Shown here: positions 40,817 through 50,592 of the stretch, one piece after another
Layout: each line of letters starts with the position of its first letter
Numbering within the stretch: position 1 is the first letter of the stretch
NCBI GenBank assembly: GCA_965227805.1
Contig: CBDDGJ010000003.1
Location: 1-64,000, forward strand
DNA from: CBDDGJ01 sp965227805
Lineage (GTDB): Bacteria; Pseudomonadota; Alphaproteobacteria; RS24
Length of the DNA: 64,000 nt
Direction of reading: 5' to 3'
The notes under the pieces: model-generated
What the model saw: the letters and a program-made list of their open reading frames with translations, nothing else
Databases searched by the model: none
Told to the model about the DNA's origin: nothing
Made by a program: the position numbers and the translations under genes

Positions 40817-41590
40817 GTGGCGACTGATAGTCCCGATACAGATAAAGGCTTCGATCCTATGCACCAATTTGAGGTGCAGACTCTGTTTGATCTCCCACAA
40901 TTCGGCGGTTTAGACCCCTCTATCACCAATTCAGCATTATGGATGATCATTGCCGTTTTCGGCATTATTTTCACTTTAGGGCTTGCCGCCCGGCGCACGG
41001 CTCTTGTGCCGGGGCGCATGCAGCTGCTTGGCGAAATGACCTATAGCTTTATCGCTAATATGGTGCGTCAAAATATCGGCACCGAAGGTATGCGCTTCCT
41101 GCCCTTTATCTTTACCCTATTCATGTTTATCCTATTTTGCAATTTGCTCGGTATGATCCCCTATTCCTTTACGGTGACCAGTCATTTAATCGTGACATTT
41201 GCTCTGGCTTCAGTCGTATTTATCATGATTATTCTGGTTGGACTCATCAAAAACGGCTTTGGTTTTTTCAAACTCTTTGTGCCAAGCGGTGTGCCAATGA
41301 TCATGCTGCCGCTTTTGGCGGTGATTGAGTTTATCTCTTTCCTTACCCGTCCTGTCAGCTTATCGGTTCGCTTATTTGGCAATATGCTGGCAGGCCACAC
41401 AATACTTAAAATTTTTGCAAGTTTTGTCGTGGGCTTGAGCGCAGCAGGGCTTGTGCCACTTGCTATTGCCCCTTTCGGGCTGATGGTAGCCTTTACCGCG
41501 CTGGAATTTCTCATCGCCGCCTTGCAGGCATATGTATTTGCAATTTTAACCTGTATCTATCTTAATGATGTGATACATATTCACCACTAA
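40817..41590 (+). CDS. atpB: F0 ATP synthase subunit a
   Basis: This protein of 257 residues has about five membrane helices. The essential Arg is in RPVSLSVRLFGNMLAGH, and FIAALQAYVFAILTCIYLND is the conserved C-terminal helix. I place the start at GTG 40817, which has AGGAG with a 6-base gap; the ATG at 40799 lies upstream of this site and has no Shine-Dalgarno of its own. It forms the proton half-channels at the c-ring. Confidence 0.94.
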   Translation: MATDSPDTDKGFDPMHQFEVQTLFDLPQFGGLDPSITNSALWMIIAVFGIIFTLGLAARRTALVPGRMQLLGEMTYSFIANMVRQNIGTEGMRFLPFIFTLFMFILFCNLLGMIPYSFTVTSHLIVTFALASVVFIMIILVGLIKNGFGFFKLFVPSGVPMIMLPLLAVIEFISFLTRPVSLSVRLFGNMLAGHTILKIFASFVVGLSAAGLVPLAIAPFGLMVAFTALEFLIAALQAYVFAILTCIYLNDVIHIHH

Positions 41591-41617
41591 CTTAAACCCT
41601 ATCAGGAGGATAAAATT

Positions 41618-41845
41618 ATGGAAGCAGAAGCAGCAAAATATATCGGCGCAGGCATTGCCTGTATTGCCCTAACCGGTGCAGCCATTAGTATCGGCACGAT
41701 TTTCGGAAACTACCTATCCGGTGCCCTTCGTAACCCATCAGCCGCACAAGGCCAATTTCCAAATTTATTATTGGGCTTTGCTTTGGCCGAAGCAACTGGC
41801 TTATTCGGTTTGATTATCGCGCTTATCTTACTCTTTGTTGTATAA
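41618..41845 (+). CDS. atpE: F0 ATP synthase subunit c
   Basis: This 75-residue hairpin of two helices has a polar RNPSAA loop. The proton-carrying Glu is in GFALAEATGLFGL. The AGGAGG ribosome site 7 bases before the ATG is the strongest in the operon, in keeping with the high copy number of subunit c. Confidence 0.97.
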   Translation: MEAEAAKYIGAGIACIALTGAAISIGTIFGNYLSGALRNPSAAQGQFPNLLLGFALAEATGLFGLIIALILLFVV

Positions 41846-41862
41846 GTTTTAGATAATATACT

Positions 41863-42345
41863 ATGCCGCAGCTTGACCCAACTAGCTTTGCCTCTCAGCT
41901 TTTCTGGCTAACGGTTTGCTTTGTCACGCTTTATATCGTGCTTGCCTATTTCATTTTGCCACGTATTGGTAATACGATTACTGTGCGTGAAACACATATC
42001 AAAAATGATTTGGAAATAGCAGCGAAAGCAAAAGACCAGGCCGCGCAAATCATAGAAGACTATGAAACCGCTTTGCAAGATGCACATATACAAGCGCTTA
42101 AACTGGCGCAAACTATACGCGATGAGGCGCAAAGTGAACTTGACAAGCAAAAGCAAGATTTAGCGGAAAAATTAGCATCAAAACTTGAACAGGCGGAAAC
42201 AGAGCTTACCGCAAGCCGCACACAAGCCATGCAAAATATCAAACAAGCCGCGCAAACCATTGTCGGGGATATTGTTCACGCTGTAAGCGGGCAAACGGTT
42301 GAAACAACCCGTGTCGAACAAGCCATAAAGGACATAGACATATGA
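41863..42345 (+). CDS. F0 ATP synthase subunit b' (AtpF')
   Basis: This 160-residue protein has one N-terminal membrane helix (LFWLTVCFVTLYIVLAYFIL) and a long charged helix for the peripheral stalk. It pairs with the b subunit encoded next. Having b' and b as separate genes is typical of alphaproteobacteria, cyanobacteria and chloroplasts. It overlaps atpF by 4 bases. Confidence 0.92.
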   Translation: MPQLDPTSFASQLFWLTVCFVTLYIVLAYFILPRIGNTITVRETHIKNDLEIAAKAKDQAAQIIEDYETALQDAHIQALKLAQTIRDEAQSELDKQKQDLAEKLASKLEQAETELTASRTQAMQNIKQAAQTIVGDIVHAVSGQTVETTRVEQAIKDIDI

Positions 42346-42827
42346 GTTTTGATGAAAGTTTTTGGGTTGCCATAGCCTTTGTTACTGTGCTCGGGGTGTT
42401 TCTTTATTATCGGTTTCCCCGCAAATTACTTGGTATGCTTGATAAGGCCGCTGCAGACATTGAAGACAATTTGACTGAAGCCAAAAATATACGTGCAGAA
42501 GCCGAGCGTATTTTGGACGAATGCACAGAAAAAAGGCGACACACCGAAGAACAGGTTGAAAAAATACTGGAAAATGCGCGCACCCGTGCTGAAAAGGTTG
42601 TAACCGATACACGCGCAGCAATGCAAGTGCATTTAGCCCGCCGCACAGCGGAGGCAGAAAGACGCATTGCACGTGCGGAAGAAGATTTGATTAAAGAAAT
42701 CCGTAAGCATACCAGTGAGGTCGCTATTCATGCTGCCGAGCATATTTTATCGGAAGATATTCACGATGATATTGATGATGAAATGATCGCCGAAAATATC
42801 TCAGCGCTTTCCAAAAATCTACAATAA
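42342..42827 (+). CDS. atpF: F0 ATP synthase subunit b
   Basis: This 161-residue protein has an N-terminal helix (FWVAIAFVTVLGVFLYYRFP) and a coiled peripheral-stalk helix to residue 150. It is the last gene of the F0 operon; the F1 genes (atpHAGDC) are not here, which is the split arrangement usual in the class. It ends 23 bases from the convergent sufA. Confidence 0.93.
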   Translation: MSFDESFWVAIAFVTVLGVFLYYRFPRKLLGMLDKAAADIEDNLTEAKNIRAEAERILDECTEKRRHTEEQVEKILENARTRAEKVVTDTRAAMQVHLARRTAEAERRIARAEEDLIKEIRKHTSEVAIHAAEHILSEDIHDDIDDEMIAENISALSKNLQ

Positions 42828-42849
42828 AGACTAAAGCCCGCTTTGCTGC

Positions 42850-43215
42850 TTAATATTGCGCCGGTATAATGGTCACACTTTCACCACAACCGCACGCATC
42901 GGTTTGATTGGGGTTATTAAAAATAAAACCGGAAGATAATTTACCTTCTTCATAATCCATTTGCGTGCCAAGTAAAAATAAGATCGCCTTGGCATCAATG
43001 AAAATTTTTATGCCCTGATCTTCGACCACCTCATCAAGCGGGTCTTGTTCATAAGCGTAATCCATAACATATTCCATGCCGGCACAGCCGCCATTTTTTA
43101 CACCGATACGAATGGCCAATGCACCTTTTTTAGCATGTGCCATCACATGCTTTACGCGCAAAGCTGCACGCTCTGTAAGGCTAATGATTTTCGGACGTTC
43201 CAGAATGTCAGCCAT
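42850..43215 (-). CDS. sufA: SUF A-type iron-sulfur carrier
   Basis: This 121-residue HesB/IscA protein has its three ligand cysteines in NGGCAGMEYVM and DACGCGESV. It carries nascent clusters from SufBCD to target proteins. AAGGAG lies upstream of the ATG. It is the last gene of the SUF operon. Confidence 0.94.
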   Translation of the reverse strand: MADILERPKIISLTERAALRVKHVMAHAKKGALAIRIGVKNGGCAGMEYVMDYAYEQDPLDEVVEDQGIKIFIDAKAILFLLGTQMDYEEGKLSSGFIFNNPNQTDACGCGESVTIIPAQY

Positions 43216-43226
43216 AACACATCTCC

Positions 43227-43583
43227 TTAAAACATATTCAGCGCAACGCGCGCCTCATCAGACATACGGCTCGGATCCCATGGCGGGTCGAATGTCATAT
43301 TCACCTGCACATCCCCCACCCCATCGACACTTGCAACCGCATCATGCACCCAAATCGGCATATAGTCTGCCACCGGACAGCCCGCCGCCGTAAGCGTCAT
43401 ATCGATTGTAACATCACGCACATCGCTCACATCGACACGATAAATCAAACCCAGCTCGTAAATATCTACCGGAATTTCCGGGTCATAAACGCTTTTCAAC
43501 GCACCCACAATATCATCACTAAGCGCTTGCAATGCAGGCGAAAGCATTTCATCATCTGGTTTACTATTATCACTATTTGACAT
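43227..43583 (-). CDS. DUF59-family SUF assembly protein (SufT-like)
   Basis: This 118-residue protein has the MIP18/DUF59 core VYDPEIPVDIYELGLIYRVD and the motif LTAAGCPVADYMP with its conserved Cys. These proteins help mature Fe-S proteins and are common members of SUF operons. The start at ATG 43583 avoids running into the preceding sufS; the longer frame to 43679 would overlap it by about 83 bases. Confidence 0.9.
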   Translation of the reverse strand: MSNSDNSKPDDEMLSPALQALSDDIVGALKSVYDPEIPVDIYELGLIYRVDVSDVRDVTIDMTLTAAGCPVADYMPIWVHDAVASVDGVGDVQVNMTFDPPWDPSRMSDEARVALNMF

Positions 43584-43596
43584 ATGTCTTATTTTA

Positions 43597-44820
43597 TCAC
43601 CTTTGCATAAAAAATAACATTGCTTTTTTAAGCGCGTGCAAAAATATATCGACCTCCTCCGCGCTATTATAAAAGGCAAAGGATGCGCGTAATGTTGCCG
43701 GTATATTCAAAGCCGTCATGAGCGGCTGTGCGCAATGATGCCCTGCACGTAGGGCAACCGCTTCCCGGTCCATAATCATCGCAATATCATGCGGGTGCAC
43801 ATTCTCCACACCAAAAGAGAGGATAGCGGCTTTTTCTGCGACATTGCCAAAAATCGTAACGCCATTCATCTCACCCATAGATTGTGTCGCCTGTGTCAGT
43901 AAAGCGGCTTCATGTGCTGCACATTGGTCTCTATCCAGCGTGTGAATATAATCAATCGCAGCCTTTAAGCCGATCGCCTCGATAATTGGTGGCGTGCCTG
44001 CCTCAAAACGGTGCGGAATATCGCCATAACTCACCTGATCCTCGCTAACTGTGCGGATCATCTCGCCACCGCCGCGATAGGGACGCATCGCCTCTAAATA
44101 CTCTGCCTTGCCATAAAGCACACCGATACCGGTTGGCCCGTAAATTTTATGGCCAGAAAACACATAAAAATCACAATCCAGCGCCTCCACATCAAGTTTC
44201 TGATGCACAATCGCCTGGCACCCATCGAGCAAAACCGGCACATTTTTATCATGGGCATAAGCGATCATTTGTTCAACCGGCGGTATAATCCCCAATACAT
44301 TTGACATATGCGTGAGGGCCACCATTTTCGTGCGCGGAGAAAAGGCGGCTTTATAAGCCTCCTGATTAAGCTGTCCGGTTTCATCGACTGGCACCCATTT
44401 AAGCACCGCGCCCAAACGCTCGCGCAAGAAATGCCATGGAATAATATTTGCGTGATGCTCCAGCTGGGTCAGTATAATCTCATCACCGGCCTCAATCTGC
44501 GGGGCAAGAAAACTATCTGCCACGAGGTTAATCGCATCGGTTGCCCCGGAGGTAAAAATAATCTCGTGCATATGCGCCGCATTGATAAACTCCTGCACCG
44601 TGCTGCGTGCCGCTTCAAACGCATCAGTTGCCGTATTAGATAGGTAATGCAGGCCGCGGTGCACATTGGCATAATCATGCTGCATAAAGTCTTGCATGGC
44701 ATCCATAACATATTTGGGCTTTTGTGCCGAAGCCGCACTATCCAAATAAACCAGCGGTTTGTCATAAACCTTGCGCGACAAAAGCGGAAAATCCTTGCGC
44801 GTCTGGGAAACATCAAACAT
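43597..44820 (-). CDS. sufS: SufS-type cysteine desulfurase
   Basis: This protein of 407 residues has the PLP lysine in FSGHKIYGPTGIGVLYG, the acceptor Cys in RAGHHCAQPLM and the usual N-terminal FPLLSRKVYDKPLVYLDSAA. It supplies sulfur for clusters built on SufBCD. ATG 44820 (with GGAG upstream) overlaps the sufD stop by 8 bases. Confidence 0.95.
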   Translation of the reverse strand: MFDVSQTRKDFPLLSRKVYDKPLVYLDSAASAQKPKYVMDAMQDFMQHDYANVHRGLHYLSNTATDAFEAARSTVQEFINAAHMHEIIFTSGATDAINLVADSFLAPQIEAGDEIILTQLEHHANIIPWHFLRERLGAVLKWVPVDETGQLNQEAYKAAFSPRTKMVALTHMSNVLGIIPPVEQMIAYAHDKNVPVLLDGCQAIVHQKLDVEALDCDFYVFSGHKIYGPTGIGVLYGKAEYLEAMRPYRGGGEMIRTVSEDQVSYGDIPHRFEAGTPPIIEAIGLKAAIDYIHTLDRDQCAAHEAALLTQATQSMGEMNGVTIFGNVAEKAAILSFGVENVHPHDIAMIMDREAVALRAGHHCAQPLMTALNIPATLRASFAFYNSAEEVDIFLHALKKAMLFFMQR

Positions 44821-46009
44821 GCGCCAGCTCCGCAATTTCGTGATCACAAACGGCACGCATAAAGGCAGCAAGCGCATCATCTTCAATTTTTTCTAATAGC
44901 GGTTCCAAAAAAGCAAACAGCAAAAGCCGTTGTGCCTGCGCTAATTCAATACCGCGCGCGCGCAAATAAAACAGGGCATCTTCATCCATCGCCCCCATTG
45001 TCGCGCCATGTGTGCAGGACACATCATCGGCATAAATTTCCAATTCGGGCTTTACATTCATCTGCGCATCTTCACAAAGCATAAGCGTGTCAGATTTCTG
45101 GCGCGCATCAATTCTTTGTGCATCGCGTGCAACAATAATTTTACCCTGAAATACACCTTTGGCACGCTCAGACACTAAATTGCGAATCTGGGTATCACTA
45201 CGACTATCAGCATGGACATGGTTAATATGCGCCGTTAAATCGCTATACGCCTCAGCACAGCCCAAAAATCCACCATAAAGCCCAACATGCGCCCCCGCAC
45301 CCCCTAGTGTGAATTGTGGTGCATGGCGTGCAAAAACATCACCGCTAATGAAATAATGTGCATTACATAGCGCCCCTGCCCCCACTTGGGCGCGCATATC
45401 CGACACACAAGCCCCGCTATTTTGTAGCGTAAGCACATTTAATTGTGCATCATCTGCAAGCTCTATATCTGTCGCCAAATTGAGATAACCGCTTTGCTCA
45501 TGCGCCAAAACAAGCTGCGCCTGTGCCTGCTTTTTCACCCGCACCATAAGGCGTATATGTGCTGGCAAATCACCGGTAAAGCGCACCAAAACAGGTTTTT
45601 CAGGGGTGCCCTCAATCTCTAAAATAAGCGCATCATTTAATAAGGCATTATTGAGCGCGCGCATAATATCTTCGCTATCTTGCACGCATAGTGCTTGCAA
45701 TTCCTCATCCGAGCCAACCACGCGAACCCCGTTTTGTGCAGGTGGCGTGCTTATAAGTGCGCCTTCATGAAATATAAATTGAGACGACGAAACTGCGTCA
45801 AAACCAAGTGGCTTTGCTGGACGCGTCTCCCGCGTCTCATAGAGCGATAAAGCACGTTCCAAATCCGTATAATGCCACGCTTCCCGATTGCGCTGCGGCA
45901 GGCCTTGTTTTTCAACAAGGGCGAAGCCACTTTCACGCAAAGCCCCAAGCCAGGGCGCGTGCATAAACCGGCTTTCATTCGCATCAAAATAACGCCGTGC
46001 ATCACGCAT
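44813..46009 (-). CDS. sufD: SufD scaffold protein
   Basis: This protein of 398 residues has the Cys/His-bearing beta-helix end AQMNVKPELEIYADDVSCTH and GATMGAMDEDALFYLRARG typical of SufB/SufD. The start at ATG 46009 has AGAGG 7 bases upstream and overlaps sufC by 8 bases; the frame reaches a further 10 codons upstream. It forms the SufBC2D complex. Confidence 0.92.
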   Translation of the reverse strand: MRDARRYFDANESRFMHAPWLGALRESGFALVEKQGLPQRNREAWHYTDLERALSLYETRETRPAKPLGFDAVSSSQFIFHEGALISTPPAQNGVRVVGSDEELQALCVQDSEDIMRALNNALLNDALILEIEGTPEKPVLVRFTGDLPAHIRLMVRVKKQAQAQLVLAHEQSGYLNLATDIELADDAQLNVLTLQNSGACVSDMRAQVGAGALCNAHYFISGDVFARHAPQFTLGGAGAHVGLYGGFLGCAEAYSDLTAHINHVHADSRSDTQIRNLVSERAKGVFQGKIIVARDAQRIDARQKSDTLMLCEDAQMNVKPELEIYADDVSCTHGATMGAMDEDALFYLRARGIELAQAQRLLLFAFLEPLLEKIEDDALAAFMRAVCDHEIAELAHV

Positions 46010-46769
46010 GGGCGGCCTCTTTTTTGCTATAGGCCGCATAACCCGATTTTTCTAATTCCAGAGCAAGCTCTGCCCCGCCTGATGCTACGATTTTACCTTG
46101 TGCCAAAACATGTACAAAGTCAGGCTTAATATAATCCAGCAAGCGCTGATAATGCGTAATCACAACCATGGCGCGTTTAGCATCACGCAAATTATTCACA
46201 CCCTCTGCCACAATTTTCAAGGCGTCAATATCCAGGCCACTATCGGTTTCATCAAGCACGGCCATTATTGGTTCTAGCACAGCCATTTGTAAAACCTCAT
46301 TGCGTTTTTTCTCACCTCCCGAAAAACCGACATTAAGCGGGCGTTTGAGCATGACATCATCCATATTAAGCGCGCGCGCTTTTTCGCGCACAAAGCGCAA
46401 AAATTGTGCGGCATCCATTTCCGCCTCGCCTCGCCCACGTTTTAGCGCATTGAACGCGGTTTTCAAAAATGTCATGGTGCTCACACCCGGAATCTCCAGC
46501 GGATACTGAAAGGCAAGAAAAAGGCCGGCAATGGCACGTTCTTCCGGCTCCATACCACGTAAAGAAACACCATTGAGCAAAATATCCCCGCCAGTCACCT
46601 CATAGCCCGCGCGCCCTGCCAATATGTAAGACAGGGTGGATTTTCCTGCACCATTTGGCCCCATAATCGCATGCACTTCCCCGCCACCAACACGTAAAGA
46701 CAAACCGTTAATAATCGTCTTGCCTTCTATGCCAGCATAGAGGTCTTTAATTTCCAAAATCGCACTCAT
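46002..46769 (-). CDS. sufC: SufC ATPase
   Basis: This 255-residue ABC-type ATPase has Walker A GPNGAGKSTLSYILAG, signature LNVGFSGGEKKRNEVLQ, Walker B VLDETDSGLDIDAL and switch ITHYQR. It drives conformational change in SufBD. Its start overlaps the sufB stop as ATGA. Confidence 0.96.
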   Translation of the reverse strand: MSAILEIKDLYAGIEGKTIINGLSLRVGGGEVHAIMGPNGAGKSTLSYILAGRAGYEVTGGDILLNGVSLRGMEPEERAIAGLFLAFQYPLEIPGVSTMTFLKTAFNALKRGRGEAEMDAAQFLRFVREKARALNMDDVMLKRPLNVGFSGGEKKRNEVLQMAVLEPIMAVLDETDSGLDIDALKIVAEGVNNLRDAKRAMVVITHYQRLLDYIKPDFVHVLAQGKIVASGGAELALELEKSGYAAYSKKEAAHA

Positions 46770-48220
46770 CCCACACTTCCTTCCAATGATATGCTCACCA
46801 GCTTTTGCGCCTCAACGGCAAATTCCATCGGCAAGTTTTGCAACACGTCTTTGCAAAAGCCATTCACGACCAGCGCAACAGCCTCTTCGGCATCCAGCCC
46901 ACGCTGACGGCAATAGAATAATTGTTCATCGCTAATTTTTGACGTGGTCGCCTCATGCTCCACAATCGCCTGCAGATTACGGCTTTCAATATAAGGCACT
47001 GTATGCGCGGCACATTTATCGCCAATCAGCAAACTATCACATTGGGTAAAATTACGCGCCTTATCAGCCTTGCGATGCATATTCACCTGCCCACGATACA
47101 CATTCGAACTTTTCCCGGCTGCAATGCCTTTTGAAATAATTTTGCTCGAACTATTTTTCCCTAAATGCAGCATTTTTGTGCCGCTATCGACTTGCTGAAA
47201 ATTATTGGAAATGGCGATCGAATAAAATTCACCGACACTTTCCTCACCCCGCAAAATACAAGAGGGATATTTCCATGTAACCGCCGAACCGGTTTCAACT
47301 TGCGTCCATGAAATATGCGATCGCGCGCCCCGGCAGTCGCCTCTTTTGGTGACAAAATTATACACACCGCCTTTGCCATTTGCATCACCGGGATACCAGT
47401 TTTGCACTGTTGAATATTTTATCTCCGCATCTTCCAAAGCAATCAATTCCACCACGGCAGCGTGTAATTGGTGCTCATCGCGCTGCGGCGCGGTGCACCC
47501 TTCCAAATAGCTGACATAGCTGCCCTTATCGGCAATCACTAATGTGCGCTCAAACTGCCCCGTATTAGCCTCATTGATACGAAAATAAGTAGAAAGCTCC
47601 ATCGGGCAGCGCACACCGGGGGGAATGTAAACAAATGACCCATCCGAAAAAACAGCTGAATTAAGGGCGGCAAAAAAATTATCCCCTTGCGGCACCACAC
47701 TACCCAGATATTTACGCACAATATCAGGATGTGTCTGCACCGCTTCTGAAAAAGAACAAAATATAATGCCCTCCTTAGCAAGCTCTTGCTTAAATGTAGT
47801 GCCGACGGATACACTGTCAAATACCGCATCCACCGCAACCGGACGCACACCGGCCAGCATTTCCTGCTCAATAAGTGGTATGCCTAATTTTTCGTAGGTG
47901 CGGAGCAATTCGGGATCAACCTCATCTAAAGATTGCGGCTTATCCTCCATAGCTTTGGGAGCCGCATAATAATATAAATCCTGATAGTCTATTTTCGGAT
48001 AATCGACATGCGCCCATTCCGGTTCCTGCATTTTTTGCCACCGCGCAAAAGCGTCCAATCGCCAGGCCAGCAACCAGTCTGGTTCTTGTTTTTTCGACGA
48101 AATAAACCGGATAATATCTTCATGCAACCCCTTTGGGGCTTTATCGCTTTCAATATCCGTCGTAAAACCATATTTATAGCTTTGTAGTTTTTCTACCTGT
48201 TCGATTGTTTCCTGTTCCAT
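46766..48220 (-). CDS. sufB: SufB scaffold protein
   Basis: This 484-residue scaffold has the SufB-specific YLEGCTAPQRDEHQLHAAVV and CSFSEAVQ regions and the C-terminal KAARNFTQCDSLLIG-like segment (here KARNFTQCDSLLIGDKCAAH), which holds the cluster ligands. It is the main site of Fe-S cluster assembly and follows the IscS-type desulfurase by 18 bases. Confidence 0.96.
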   Translation of the reverse strand: MEQETIEQVEKLQSYKYGFTTDIESDKAPKGLHEDIIRFISSKKQEPDWLLAWRLDAFARWQKMQEPEWAHVDYPKIDYQDLYYYAAPKAMEDKPQSLDEVDPELLRTYEKLGIPLIEQEMLAGVRPVAVDAVFDSVSVGTTFKQELAKEGIIFCSFSEAVQTHPDIVRKYLGSVVPQGDNFFAALNSAVFSDGSFVYIPPGVRCPMELSTYFRINEANTGQFERTLVIADKGSYVSYLEGCTAPQRDEHQLHAAVVELIALEDAEIKYSTVQNWYPGDANGKGGVYNFVTKRGDCRGARSHISWTQVETGSAVTWKYPSCILRGEESVGEFYSIAISNNFQQVDSGTKMLHLGKNSSSKIISKGIAAGKSSNVYRGQVNMHRKADKARNFTQCDSLLIGDKCAAHTVPYIESRNLQAIVEHEATTSKISDEQLFYCRQRGLDAEEAVALVVNGFCKDVLQNLPMEFAVEAQKLVSISLEGSVG

Positions 48221-48238
48221 AAAACGATTCCTGTCTGT

Positions 48239-49345
48239 CTATGCCGCAAGCTGTTTTTGCTTGGTGGCAATGGTGATGAATGCATCCGTAAACGCATCTA
48301 TATCTGCCGCTTGTGTCGTCCAGCCCAAGCTGACCCGTATCGCCGCATCACGATAGGGTTTATCAACTCCCATAGCTGTCAAAACATGGCTTTCCGCCTG
48401 TTTGCCGCTGGAACATGCCGCACCCGCGCTTACTGCAAAACCTGCTAAATCTAGCGCCATAAGCAGGCTTTCGGCCTTAAGCCCTGCCACAGCAAAGCAA
48501 GATGTCGTGCTAAGTCGTGGTGCCTCTGCCCCGAAAACCAGCATATCGGGAAACGCGGCTTTTAACTTTGTTTCAAACCCGTCACGCCACACGCCTAATT
48601 CAGCCGCTAACATAAACGCATCAAGCGCAGCGGCAAAACCGACTATGCCCATAATATTTTCTGTGCCTGCACGTTTGCGTAATTCCTGCCCGCCCCCCCA
48701 AATAAGCGGGGCAACATCCACCCCCGTGCGCGCGCATAAGGCACCACTGCCGGCAGGTCCCCCAATTTTATGCGCCGATAGGCTCATCATATCGACACCC
48801 AGCGCATGAAAATCAAGCGGCATTTTGCCCAAAGCCTGAACCGCATCGCATAATATATAACTGCCATGCGCATGAATGAGGTCTGCAAGGCTTTTTATAT
48901 CTTGCACCACACCGGTTTCATTATTGGCCAGCATAATCGCCACCAGGGCTGGGCGTGTATCTTCCAGTAATTTTGTCAAGGTAGCCGCATCCACAAGACC
49001 CGAAGGCAAAACCGGTAAAATCTGCACCTCTAAAGCACATTGTTCAGCCGCTTTACCCACCGCATCATGCTCCGTCGCACTGATAATCACCCGCTCAATC
49101 GGGGCGGTTAAACGAAAAGCTAAATTGATTGCCTCTGTGCCACTTGCGGTAAATATAATCTCGCGCGCCAAGGCACCGCTATGATGGGCAATGGTGCGCC
49201 GTGCCTCTTCTATCAACGCACGCGCCGCGCGCCCTTCTCTATGAATGGAAGATGCATTATGCGCGCCGTGCATCAATGCCTGCATGGCGCGGGCAGCCTC
49301 AGGCCTTAAGGGCGTTGTCGCATTATGATCAAGATAATAGCGCAT
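48239..49345 (-). CDS. NifS/IscS-type cysteine desulfurase
   Basis: This 368-residue protein has the PLP Lys in SLSAHKIGGPAGSGAL, the N-terminal YYLDHNATTPLRPEA and the flexible Cys loop SAGAACSSGKQAESHV. It is a second desulfurase in the same operon as sufS. Its substrate is cysteine, and it could feed sulfur to other acceptors. It is shorter than IscS (about 404) but typical for the group found upstream of sufB in alphaproteobacteria. Confidence 0.92.
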   Translation of the reverse strand: MRYYLDHNATTPLRPEAARAMQALMHGAHNASSIHREGRAARALIEEARRTIAHHSGALAREIIFTASGTEAINLAFRLTAPIERVIISATEHDAVGKAAEQCALEVQILPVLPSGLVDAATLTKLLEDTRPALVAIMLANNETGVVQDIKSLADLIHAHGSYILCDAVQALGKMPLDFHALGVDMMSLSAHKIGGPAGSGALCARTGVDVAPLIWGGGQELRKRAGTENIMGIVGFAAALDAFMLAAELGVWRDGFETKLKAAFPDMLVFGAEAPRLSTTSCFAVAGLKAESLLMALDLAGFAVSAGAACSSGKQAESHVLTAMGVDKPYRDAAIRVSLGWTTQAADIDAFTDAFITIATKQKQLAA

Positions 49346-49354
49346 CTGTGCCCT

Positions 49355-49780
49355 TTAGATAACCATTTTATTTTGCGTCACAATATCGGCAAGCGAAACA
49401 TTCTGCAAAAACTGTTTGATCGTGCGTCCCAATCCATCCCATAAATCATGGGTTAGGCAGCGTGCATTATGTTTCAAACATCCACCGCGTTTTGCGCACC
49501 GCGTAACTTCAACTGGTTCTTCTACAGCCAGCACAATATCGGCAATGCTGATCTCCACCATTGGGCGGGCCAACATATACCCCCCCGCCTTGCCCCTTGT
49601 GCTGGCAACAAGCTCTGCCTGGCGCAAAACACCAAAAATCTGCTCTAAAAACGCAAGCGATATTTGCTGCCGCTTGCTGATATCATTCAGCTTTATCGGC
49701 AAATGATTACCAAGCTCTATTTGTTGCGCTATATCGGCCATAGCCATAACCGCATATCTACCGCGCGAGGATAATTTCAT
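49355..49780 (-). CDS. Rrf2-family regulator of the SUF operon (IscR-like)
   Basis: This 141-residue winged helix protein begins MKLSSRGRYAVMAMADIA, the standard Rrf2 start. Three cysteines in RCAKRGGCLKHNARC (C-x5-C-x6-C), followed by the His of LTHDLW, match the cluster-binding site of IscR. It likely senses Fe-S status and represses the operon it heads. AAAGGTGA lies 8 bases upstream. A clear operator could not be assigned in 49781-49919. Confidence 0.9.
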   Translation of the reverse strand: MKLSSRGRYAVMAMADIAQQIELGNHLPIKLNDISKRQQISLAFLEQIFGVLRQAELVASTRGKAGGYMLARPMVEISIADIVLAVEEPVEVTRCAKRGGCLKHNARCLTHDLWDGLGRTIKQFLQNVSLADIVTQNKMVI

Positions 49781-49919
49781 CTTCTCGTCACCTTTACAAA
49801 TTCTTTTTAAGAAAATGCTTGCAATTTATAGTCTGTTTTAGCTATGAAGCCTCACACACATAGCTGATATAGATATTCCGACTAAAATAGTCAAGATTAA
49901 ACGAGGAACAGAACACATT

Positions 49920-50579
49920 ATGCCCGAAGTTATTTTCCCCGGCGCCGATGGCAGGCTTGAGGGCCGCTTTCGACAAGGTGCGGATAAAAACGCGCCCATA
50001 GCGATTATTCTCCACCCCCTGCCGCAATTAGGCGGAACAATGAATGATATGATTACCCATCAGCTTTATCAGCAATTTGTGCAACGTGACTTTTCAGTAT
50101 TGCGCTATAATTCACGCGGTGTAGGGCGTAGCCAAGGGGCATTTGATAATGGCGTAGGAGAATTATCCGATGCAGCGGCGGCTTTAGACTGGTTACAGGC
50201 ACTTAACCCCGAAGTGCGGCAATGCTGGGTTGCCGGTTATTCTTTCGGCGCGTGGATTGCGATGCAATTACTTATGCGTCGCCCGGAAATAGATGGGTTT
50301 ATCTCGATCGCGCCACCGGCTAATCTTTATGATTTCAACTTTCTTGCCCCCTGCCCTGCTTCGGGGCTAATCGTGCATGGTGCAGAAGATCGCATTGTGC
50401 CGCGCGAAAATATTGAAGAGCTGGTCGCCCGCCTAAAAGCACAACGCGGGATTACGACAACTTATGAATCAATTTCCAGAGCAAATCATTTTTTTGAAAA
50501 TGAATATGATATATTAGATCAAATCATTCATGCCTATTTGGGTAAGCGTATTGCCGAAATAGATACAGAGAGAAAATAA
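49920..50579 (+). CDS. Alpha/beta hydrolase (dienelactone hydrolase-like)
   Basis: This 219-residue protein has its nucleophile in VAGYSFGAWIAM (GxSxG), the acidic residue in HGAEDRIVP and the histidine in RANHFFENEYD. FPGADGRLEGRF is the usual first strand of a small cytosolic hydrolase group. The substrate is unknown. It is transcribed away from the SUF regulator. Confidence 0.88.
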   Translation: MPEVIFPGADGRLEGRFRQGADKNAPIAIILHPLPQLGGTMNDMITHQLYQQFVQRDFSVLRYNSRGVGRSQGAFDNGVGELSDAAAALDWLQALNPEVRQCWVAGYSFGAWIAMQLLMRRPEIDGFISIAPPANLYDFNFLAPCPASGLIVHGAEDRIVPRENIEELVARLKAQRGITTTYESISRANHFFENEYDILDQIIHAYLGKRIAEIDTERK

Positions 50580-50592
50580 GGTTTTACAGGCG

